Source: Candidatus Woesearchaeota archaeon (GTDB taxonomy: Archaea; Nanoarchaeota; Nanoarchaeia; Woesearchaeales; UBA11576). From it: a stretch of 6,637 nucleotides of DNA. Both the position numbers and the translations under genes were made by a program. Below are positions 1 through 4,308 of the stretch, in pieces (position 1 is the first letter of the stretch; every line of letters starts with the position of its first letter). The notes under the pieces are model-generated. The model worked only from the letters and a program-made list of their open reading frames with translations, ran no database searches and had not been told where the DNA came from. Location of the stretch: NCBI GenBank assembly GCA_013331125.1, contig DUGW01000005.1:1-6637 (forward strand). The letters run 5' to 3'.

Positions 1-2
1 GG

Positions 3-383
3 ATCCTTTTTGAAGAGATGTTCCGGGCAAAAGAGCTTCTTTTCTTCGGCGGTACTGGTAGGAGCTATGATGTCCTTAAGTGGGAGGTGTCCCACATGGT
101 GAAAAAAGTCAGATCCTTAAGATGGCCGATAAGAGGACTAACTCATCATGATTATGCTGACCATGAAATGACAAAGATACCTTCGGCTGATGTCCGTTTC
201 CTTGAAGACGTGAAGAGCGACGCCACAACGACGATCTTCGGCGACTCCATAGGCATCCATGTCCTCCTGGAGAAGCCTGTTGTCATAATCATAAAGAACC
301 CCATAATCAACCAAGGCTACCGAAACTACTTCGAATTCATGTGGAAGCATGCCAAAAAGAGAAAAGACTTAAAAACCAAATAG
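3..383 (+). CDS. TrmB-like transcriptional regulator, C-terminal part (5' partial)
   Basis: The frame is open to the left edge, so about 126 codons of a longer protein are present, ending in TAG at 381-383. The first ATG, at 18, lies inside the conserved domain and is not the start. The visible part resembles the C-terminal sugar-sensing/PLD-like domain of archaeal TrmB-family regulators. It has an early FFGGTGRSYDVL stretch, then TTTIFGDSIGIHVLLEKP and a YRNYFEFMWKHAK tail; the pattern '(T)TTIxGDxxxI...EKPxxIxIKN' followed by 'YRNYFExxWKxAK' is typical of the family. Full-length members are about 240-270 residues, so roughly half is missing, including the winged-helix DNA-binding domain. The family senses sugars or metabolites and controls transport or central metabolism. 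The ligand and targets cannot be read here. The basic tail KKRKDLKTK is ordinary. The family call is from remembered motifs, not a profile search. Confidence 0.75.
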   Translation: MLFEEMFRAKELLFFGGTGRSYDVLKWEVSHMVKKVRSLRWPIRGLTHHDYADHEMTKIPSADVRFLEDVKSDATTTIFGDSIGIHVLLEKPVVIIIKNPIINQGYRNYFEFMWKHAKKRKDLKTK

Positions 384-387
384 TCTA

Positions 388-396
388 GATATATAG
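388..396 (+). promoter_or_regulatory. Possible TATA box upstream of the Cys-rich membrane protein gene
   Basis: GATATATAG lies in the short gap after the TrmB-like gene. Archaeal transcription usually begins about 25 nt downstream of the TATA centre, which would place a start near 418. That would leave a leader of about 20 nt before the GTG at 440 and would exclude translation from the ATT at 413. There is no clear BRE. Readthrough from the upstream gene is equally possible. Confidence 0.3.
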
Positions 397-401
397 AAAA
401 A

Positions 402-407
402 GAGGTG
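402..407 (+). promoter_or_regulatory. Shine-Dalgarno GAGGTG in front of a possible ATT start at 413
   Basis: GAGGTG is a six-base match to the archaeal anti-SD (target AGGAGGTGAT). It sits 5 nt before an in-frame ATT at 413-415, but 32 nt before the in-frame GTG at 440. A second, weaker site, GAGG at 431-434, lies 5 nt before the GTG. The better SD therefore favours a rare ATT start that would add nine residues (reading MPDKTLEAV before the residues encoded from 440). No in-frame ATG exists between the stop at 386-388 and 440. Confidence 0.5.
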
Positions 408-439
408 TAACCATTCCAGATAAGACACTTGAGGCTGTT

Positions 440-1942
440 GTGAAGGATCGTCTTGAGAAGCATAAGGCTCTTCAGCAGGCGAGGTCTGCGGCTGCTGGTC
501 AGGCCCCTGAGTCTATCGAGATGGTGAACTTCAAGGAGCAGCTTATCGGTTACATCCGTGATGAGCTTGATCAGGGTTTCTCTCTTAAGCAGATACATGC
601 TGCTCTTGTGGAGCAGGGTTATGATCCTCAGGAGATCGGTTTTGTCATCACCTATGTCAAGACCCGTTTCCATCTCTCTGAGAAAGAGGAGTCTGGTGAT
701 CGCAAGAAGCGTACTGATGAGCATCATCTGCATGTCCGTTTCATGGCCCCTGTCGTGGGCATTGTCCTTCTCTGTTTCGCTCTCATGGCCATCTTCTACA
801 CTGTTGATGGTGCCGAGCAGCTGCATGAGAGAGAGATAACTGAGCTTCTTCCTTATTACAAGATGGGTCTTGACCCTGAGACCACCAACATTGTCGGTTC
901 AAAGGAGCTTGCCAAGCGTACAGAGTATGTGGATACTCCCAGGGCCCAGGCGATGTTGAGGTCTAAGAAAGGGAATGTCTTCTTTGACAATGTCGTCGTA
1001 GCTTCTGACGTGATTGATTCTGTCTATAAGACTGTCAATACCTATACTGTTGAGGCCTCTGGCTCTTCCTCTGCGCCTGTCTATAAGACCCTTGTCGAGA
1101 TCCGTGCCAAGGCCAAGGCTCCTGCCCAGAACCTTAAGATAATAGAGGTCATCCCGAAATTCATCCTGCCGGATACTGATAATCTCCGTCTCACTTCCGG
1201 TCTTGTCCTTGAGAAGGATCCTATCATCCAGTTCGCCTTCTCTGATGTCAGGAAGGACCAGCTTCTTGTGATAAGGTATATCATCGATGATAAGTTGAAG
1301 TCTTACGAGACCCTTACCTTTGCTGTTGTCCAGAAGCAGATTGTTGTCCGTGGACCTACTGAGTGCGGCAATGGTCTTTGCGAGGTGGGTGAGTCTTATA
1401 TGGCCTGCTGTGTCGACTGTGGCTGCCTCCCTGGCTTTGACTGTATGAATAATAAGTGTTCTGCCAGGCCCAAGGATGAGTGTGAGGTCGATGCCCAGTG
1501 CAATGATGGTGATTTCTCCACGGAGGACATCTGTTCCGGCACTCCCAAGACCTGTTCACATGAGGCCATAACTGAGTGTGCTCACGGTGATTCTTACTGC
1601 CCTCTTGGTTGTGTCTATGATGATGACCTAGACTGTGAGCCTCCTGAGGTCTTCCAGCCAGAGACTGAGGAGGTTGAGACTTATGTCATCGACACCACTT
1701 CAGGGGCTCCTCCTCTACAACCGAACATCCGTGGTCGTTACGTTGTCAACAAGTCCTTGCCGCCTTGGGACCCTGCTTTCATGTGTCATGAGGATTGGTG
1801 GTGCACTGACGGTGATTCCTGCACAGAGGATCTCTGTAACATGGATACTAACAAGTGTTATTGGGAAGATATCGTAGAATGTATAGACGATGATTTCTGC
1901 TGTCCGCCTGGATGCTCAGGCATCAATGATGATGATTGTTGA
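440..1942 (+). CDS. Single-pass membrane protein with exported Cys-rich repeats
   Basis: Function unknown; the architecture is clear. The product has 500 residues from the GTG used here (509 if ATT at 413 is the start). Residues about 31-77 form a small helical, UBA/CUE-like segment (FKEQLIGYIRDELDQGFSLK onward) of a type common in archaeal membrane proteins. A basic stretch (RKKR, 88-91) precedes one transmembrane helix at about 101-122, which puts the N-terminus in the cytoplasm and residues 123-500 outside. Residues about 150-300 look like a beta-rich ectodomain (KIIEVIPKFILPD, then VLEKDPIIQFAFSDV). The C-terminus is Cys-rich: CGNGLCEVGE begins an 8-Cys knot (309-340), then come two copies of a 52-residue module (348-399 and 449-500), the last Cys being the final residue. 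All 26 ectodomain cysteines lie in 309-500, suggesting disulfides; metal binding is less likely. DGDxCTxDxC and GDxCCPxGC motifs recall Cys-rich surface proteins of other archaea and Deltaproteobacteria. Only one N-glycosylation sequon (N437) is present. Arginine is mostly CGT (about 11 of 19), unlike neighbouring genes. Confidence 0.85.
   Translation: MKDRLEKHKALQQARSAAAGQAPESIEMVNFKEQLIGYIRDELDQGFSLKQIHAALVEQGYDPQEIGFVITYVKTRFHLSEKEESGDRKKRTDEHHLHVRFMAPVVGIVLLCFALMAIFYTVDGAEQLHEREITELLPYYKMGLDPETTNIVGSKELAKRTEYVDTPRAQAMLRSKKGNVFFDNVVVASDVIDSVYKTVNTYTVEASGSSSAPVYKTLVEIRAKAKAPAQNLKIIEVIPKFILPDTDNLRLTSGLVLEKDPIIQFAFSDVRKDQLLVIRYIIDDKLKSYETLTFAVVQKQIVVRGPTECGNGLCEVGESYMACCVDCGCLPGFDCMNNKCSARPKDECEVDAQCNDGDFSTEDICSGTPKTCSHEAITECAHGDSYCPLGCVYDDDLDCEPPEVFQPETEEVETYVIDTTSGAPPLQPNIRGRYVVNKSLPPWDPAFMCHEDWWCTDGDSCTEDLCNMDTNKCYWEDIVECIDDDFCCPPGCSGINDDDC
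1481..1636 (+). repeat. Cys-rich module, copy 1 (52 residues)
   Basis: Encodes residues 348-399 of the membrane protein. Cysteines lie at 348, 354, 365, 372, 380, 387, 391 and 399. It aligns without gaps to copy 2 at an exact offset of 101 residues, and all eight cysteines are shared. The shared core is C-x5-C-x-D-G-D-x2-T-E-D-[IL]-C, then I-[TV]-E-C, C-P-x-G-C and a D-rich end with D-C. Confidence 0.8.
1784..1939 (+). repeat. Cys-rich module, copy 2 (52 residues)
   Basis: Encodes residues 449-500, the extreme C-terminus of the membrane protein. It has the same eight cysteines as copy 1 plus two more (461 and 487), which could form one additional disulfide. The linker between copies (residues 400-448) is acidic, then proline-rich. 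Confidence 0.8.
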
Positions 1943-1963
1943 TGGATCTCTGCTGCTGTCTTA

Positions 1964-3073
1964 TCAGAACCTGTCCAGGACTTCTGCTATCCTTTTCGCT
2001 GTCATGTCCCATGAGTAATGCTCCTGCATCGTCGCCCTTGCCCTTCTTCCTATCTGCACTCTCATCTCCGGGTCTTTTATCAGCATCTCCAGCAGCAGTA
2101 TCAGCCTTTCCACGTTCTTCGGCGGGAACAGCATCCCGTTCTCTTTGTGTTTGACGTATTCCGGTATGTAGCCTACTGATGTCACAACCACCGGCACTCC
2201 GCAGCTCATGGCTTCCATCGTCGTCAGTGAGGTCGTCTCGGTCAGGGATGGTAGCACATAGATGTCCATTGCCTGGTAGTATGGTACCACATTGCTCTGT
2301 GCGCCCACGATCTTTACGTGTTCCATGCTCGCGAATGGTTTCTTCAGCTCTCCTCCGACCAGTAGGAGCAGTATGTTGGGATAGTTCTCTTTCAGTCTTA
2401 TGAATGCTTCGTATAGTGTGTCGATGTCCTTCTCCCTTCCGAACCTTCCGACGTATCCTATCACCAGTTTGTTGGGGTCTATGCCTATGTTCCTTTTTGC
2501 CAATGCCTTGGACTCTGGAGGTATGAACTTCTTTATGTCTGTCCCGAGGTGTATGACCTCTTTTTTCCTGTCAACCCCTACATCTTCCAGCATCGGCGTC
2601 ATCCCTTCGAATGGTATTATTATCACGTCGCATTTGTTGTACAGGAACCTTACAAGTTTCCTTGTCGTCTCTCTCACGAATGTCTTGAACCGTTTGAGGC
2701 TCTGTGAGAACAGGTCCCACTCGACTGAGTGGACGAACGACACGAGTGGCCTGTAATACCTCTTTGCGTAGTACATCGTGAATGCCCCTATCGGTCCTAT
2801 GCTCTGCGTCCATACCACGTCTGCTCTCTTCACCAGTTTCTTGAGCTGTCCTCTCTTGACCTTTGAGGGGTTTATGTCTGCTACTTTCCATCCTCTTATC
2901 GGGAACCTGACTATGTAGACATTGTCGAACTCTGGTTTCTTTCCCGGGTATGCCGGTGCCACCACTGTTATCTCGAACTTCTCAGAAAGTCTTGGGATCA
3001 TCTCGTACATGAATCTTGCGATGCCGTCCCATCTCGGCAGGAATGAGTCCGTTGCGATCAACAGTCTTTTCAT
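1964..3073 (-). CDS. GT4-family glycosyltransferase
   Basis: A 369-residue protein of GT-B fold, normal length for GT4. Family members transfer a sugar from a nucleotide-sugar donor with retention of configuration, at the inner membrane face or in the cytosol. The N-terminal Rossmann half starts with MKRLLIATDSFLPRWDGIAR (acceptor-side glycine loop, D16-G17) and contains FVHSVEWD (H115). The C-terminal half starts near YVGRFGREKDIDTL (207-220), the usual donor-phosphate binding segment, with VIHLGTDIKKF just before it. The EX7E motif is intact: E279 and E287 in TETTSLTTMEAMSCGVPVVV, followed by GYIPEYV and ENGMLFPP. No signal peptide or membrane span is evident; basic patches near 124-145 could help membrane association. 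AAGGA at 3085-3081 gives a spacer of 7 nt to the ATG. The gene lies 25 bp downstream of the PIG-L deacetylase gene, so the two are probably one transcript. Donor and acceptor cannot be read from the sequence. Arginine is almost all AGA/AGG. Confidence 0.9.
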   Translation of the reverse strand: MKRLLIATDSFLPRWDGIARFMYEMIPRLSEKFEITVVAPAYPGKKPEFDNVYIVRFPIRGWKVADINPSKVKRGQLKKLVKRADVVWTQSIGPIGAFTMYYAKRYYRPLVSFVHSVEWDLFSQSLKRFKTFVRETTRKLVRFLYNKCDVIIIPFEGMTPMLEDVGVDRKKEVIHLGTDIKKFIPPESKALAKRNIGIDPNKLVIGYVGRFGREKDIDTLYEAFIRLKENYPNILLLLVGGELKKPFASMEHVKIVGAQSNVVPYYQAMDIYVLPSLTETTSLTTMEAMSCGVPVVVTSVGYIPEYVKHKENGMLFPPKNVERLILLLEMLIKDPEMRVQIGRRARATMQEHYSWDMTAKRIAEVLDRF

Positions 3074-3098
3074 CTATCTTTCCTTCTTTCTCTCTTGC

Positions 3099-3800
3099 TT
3101 ATCTTATCTTTGTGAATTCCTCTGCGTATCTTGTCTTGTTGAGCCTTCCCAGCTTGAATGCTCTCCAATACACTCCTGGCAGCAGTTGGAATATGTACAT
3201 CATCTGTGACTTGAAGCATTTCAGTGCTTTGGTCTTCAGGTGGAATGTCTCGCTTATGTCGACGAACAGTTTAGGGTTCTTGCTCACCCTGACTTCCTGT
3301 CCCCATATGTTGAATACGTATACGTCTCCTTTGTAGTGGAGCCTGTCAAGCACGGTCTCTACCGAGTCCCATACTGCCTTGTGGTCTGCATATATTATGT
3401 CATCTGGTGAGTGTGTGAATATCCTGTCTGGGTAGTATCTCATTATCACTTTCTGCAGCAGGTCCAGGTTCTCTGGTTTCTGCATCTCGTTCTTGAGGTC
3501 AAAGTCTTTCATTCCCAGGAATATCGTGTCTGTTATGCCCAGTATCTGTCCTGCTTTCTTTGACTCTGCCACCCTCATCTCTACTGTGTATCTTTTCTTC
3601 AGCCACCAGTGGCTCTTTTCGCCGTATGAGAATATGACTGCTACCACGCTCTTACCTTCTGATGCGTACTTGGATATGGCTCCTCCTGCTCCCAGCACCT
3701 CATCATCAGGATGTGCGCATATGATCATGACTGTCTCTTGTTTCCCTTTCTTCTTCTTGACAGTTTTCTTAGGTCTCTTGGCCGGTTCTTTCTTTGACAT
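3099..3800 (-). CDS. PIG-L/LmbE-type zinc-dependent deacetylase
   Basis: A 233-residue protein matching the PIG-L/LmbE family, which removes the acetyl group from N-acetylglucosaminyl substrates (GlcNAc-PI in GPI synthesis, GlcNAc-inositol in mycothiol, GlcNAc-malate in bacillithiol). The AHPDDE motif is at residues 29-34. By homology with MshB, H30 and D33 bind zinc and D32 is the catalytic base. The third ligand would be H140 in the segment FTHSPDDIIYADH (128-140). The C-terminal FKSQMMY fits the family's 'h.SQ' region. The first 23 residues are unusually lysine-rich (MSKKEPAKRPKKTVKKKKGK) and precede the core strand beginning at V24-M25. They may contact membrane phospholipid or nucleic acid, or M25 may be an alternative start. 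The SD is weak (GTGAT, 5 nt upstream). It is the first gene of a minus-strand pair with the glycosyltransferase. The true substrate is unknown. Confidence 0.9.
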   Translation of the reverse strand: MSKKEPAKRPKKTVKKKKGKQETVMIICAHPDDEVLGAGGAISKYASEGKSVVAVIFSYGEKSHWWLKKRYTVEMRVAESKKAGQILGITDTIFLGMKDFDLKNEMQKPENLDLLQKVIMRYYPDRIFTHSPDDIIYADHKAVWDSVETVLDRLHYKGDVYVFNIWGQEVRVSKNPKLFVDISETFHLKTKALKCFKSQMMYIFQLLPGVYWRAFKLGRLNKTRYAEEFTKIR

Positions 3801-3856
3801 ACAGCATCACAAGGACAAGGTGCTTCCTTTTCATATATCCTGGGTGTACAGTAAAC

Positions 3857-3864
3857 TTTATAAA
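3857..3864. promoter_or_regulatory. Palindromic TATA box between tRNA-Gly and the deacetylase gene
   Basis: TTTATAAA reads the same on both strands. On the plus strand its centre is about 29 nt before the tRNA, with AT/purine-rich GTAAAC upstream as a plausible BRE, so it is a good tRNA promoter. On the minus strand a start would be expected near 3834, about 34 nt before the deacetylase ATG. The BRE side is poorer in that direction (GGGTTAA). A second AT-rich element for the minus strand lies at 3832-3838. Confidence 0.6.
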
Positions 3865-3889
3865 TTAACCCAAAGTTTTTCTCTTTAGC

Positions 3890-3986
3890 GCGCCGGTGGT
3901 CTAATGGCTATGACTACGGCCTTCCAGGCAGGCGATCATGCCTCCAAAGAAAGCCGTGTATCCGGGTTCAAATCCCGGCCGGCGCA
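3890..3986 (+). tRNA. tRNA-Gly (anticodon UCC), intron-containing
   Basis: A full cloverleaf folds by eye. The acceptor stem GCGCCGG (3890-3896) pairs with CCGGCGC (3979-3985), and the discriminator is A3986. The D arm has GTC (3899-3901) paired with GAC (3912-3914) and GG in the loop. The anticodon stem is ACGGC (3916-3920) with GCCGT (3953-3957). The variable loop is GTAT. The T arm CCGGG-TTCAAAT-CCCGG spans 3962-3978. The region between the anticodon-stem strands is 32 nt, so a 25-nt intron must be removed to leave the loop CTTCCAA. U33 is 3922, and positions 34-36 are TCC (3923-3925), which reads GGA and probably GGG glycine codons. The 3' CCA is not encoded. The mature body is 72 nt. A73 and the G1-C72, C2-G71 pairs fit archaeal glycine tRNAs. 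Confidence 0.93.
3927..3951 (+). other. tRNA-Gly intron (25 nt, position 37/38)
   Basis: Removal between positions 37 and 38 restores a 7-nt anticodon loop. A bulge-helix-bulge fold can be drawn. The outer helix is the anticodon stem. The central helix pairs C3921-G3949, U3922-A3948 and U3923-A3947, with C3924/A3946 mismatched. The bulges are 3925-3927 and 3950-3952. The inner hairpin pairs 3930-3933 with 3940-3943 around a 6-nt loop, extended by G3928-C3945 across a C/C mismatch. The central helix is therefore 3 of 4 pairs, a relaxed version of the motif cut by archaeal EndA. Confidence 0.8.
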
Positions 3987-3990
3987 TACA

Positions 3991-4013
3991 TTCTTTTAGT
4001 TTTACATTATTTT
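3991..4013 (+). terminator. Possible T-rich terminator after tRNA-Gly
   Basis: Three short T-runs (TTCTTTT, GTTTT, ATTATTTT) follow the tRNA within 27 bp. Archaeal RNA polymerase commonly stops at such T-tracts without a hairpin. No stem-loop is evident. The rest of the 3987-4139 intergenic region, up to the promoter at 4101, shows nothing I can name. Confidence 0.4.
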
Positions 4014-4100
4014 CAGGAATGAGAATTCTGGAAACAGGTCAGTGTAATTTTGTGCTTGGGCTGCCAGAGCATCTATCTTCTTTCATTTTGCAGTCAAAAA

Positions 4101-4117
4101 CCAAAAGGCTTAAATAT
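4101..4117 (+). promoter_or_regulatory. BRE/TATA promoter of the small RHH-like gene
   Basis: CCAAAAGG (4101-4108) followed by TTAAATAT (4110-4117) is a good BRE plus TATA pair. The TATA centre near 4113 predicts a transcription start at about 4139-4140, which coincides with the ATG at 4140. No Shine-Dalgarno sequence lies between them, so the mRNA is probably leaderless. Confidence 0.75.
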
Positions 4118-4139
4118 TTGTTAGTCTACAAAATATACT

Positions 4140-4304
4140 ATGGATACAAAGAATACTATATCTACAAAGTCTACAACAATCAGGATAAGCCAGAAGACCA
4201 AGGAAAGGCTCTCTGAATTGGCTTTCGTAAGGAAGCATACCTACGATGACATACTGACGACCCTTATTGAATTCTATGAAGCGAGGTCAGATAGTGAGGG
4301 TTGA
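4140..4304 (+). CDS. Small ribbon-helix-helix-like protein (54 residues)
   Basis: Begins MDTKNTISTKSTTIRISQKT and continues to an acidic tail ending in SEG, with TGA at 4302-4304. The pattern STTIRISxKTKxRLxELA (beta strand, then helix), followed by TYDDILTTLIEFYEA (second helix), matches the small archaeal proteins I remember as DUF7557 or VapB-like. In these, TTIRIS would be the DNA-contacting strand of a dimeric ribbon-helix-helix fold. It could be a transcriptional repressor or an orphan antitoxin-like protein. No toxin gene is adjacent. The start is supported by the promoter spacing described at 4101-4117. Its 3' end overlaps the start region of the large surface-protein gene (11 bp if that begins at 4294), so the two are probably co-transcribed and translationally coupled. 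The fold is inferred from pattern; the DNA target is unknown. Confidence 0.8.
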   Translation: MDTKNTISTKSTTIRISQKTKERLSELAFVRKHTYDDILTTLIEFYEARSDSEG

Positions 4305-4308
4305 TTTG
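4283..4308 (+). promoter_or_regulatory. Competing ribosome binding sites and start codons for the surface protein
   Basis: Three in-frame starts are available. ATG at 4276 has no SD. GTG at 4294 has GAGGT at 4283-4287 (spacer 6). TTG at 4306 has GAGG at 4296-4299 (spacer 6). The signal peptide core begins at 4324, so all three give a usable n-region. I chose GTG for its SD, but the ATG is a real alternative. Both SD sequences lie inside the upstream coding region, which suggests translational coupling. Confidence 0.5.

Noticed and set aside
1..6. BamHI site at the first base as a sign of a cloned insert end
   Set aside because: GGATCC also occurs at 1216, 4464, 4847 and 6155, so its presence at the edge may be chance and says little about the origin of the sequence.
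326..826. A 166-codon minus-strand open frame opposite the start of the membrane protein gene
   Set aside because: It is antisense to a strongly coding frame with a clear transmembrane and domain pattern. Its own translation has no recognisable pattern and no convincing SD, so it is a shadow frame.
2561..2566. Plus-strand T6 run as a terminator for the Cys-rich protein gene
   Set aside because: It is about 620 bp past the stop codon and encodes Lys codons of the glycosyltransferase on the other strand; no reason to assign it.
1964..3073. Naming the glycosyltransferase MshA, BshA or PIG-A
   Set aside because: The GT4 motifs are general to the family and do not fix donor or acceptor. The pairing with a PIG-L-type gene is suggestive only, so no gene symbol is given.
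3890..3986. tRNA-Glu (anticodon TTC) or an intronless tRNA
   Set aside because: With the anticodon stem fixed at 3916-3920/3953-3957, U33 must be 3922 and the anticodon TCC. The loop is 32 nt without an intron, which is not a functional anticodon loop.
3938..4216. A plus-strand open frame starting inside the tRNA
   Set aside because: It begins in the tRNA intron, runs through the T-arm, the terminator-like region and the promoter, and ends inside the RHH-like gene in another frame.
4140..4304. Toxin-antitoxin system with the RHH-like protein as antitoxin
   Set aside because: The neighbours are a tRNA and a secreted surface protein. No PIN, RelE or other toxin frame is present next to it.
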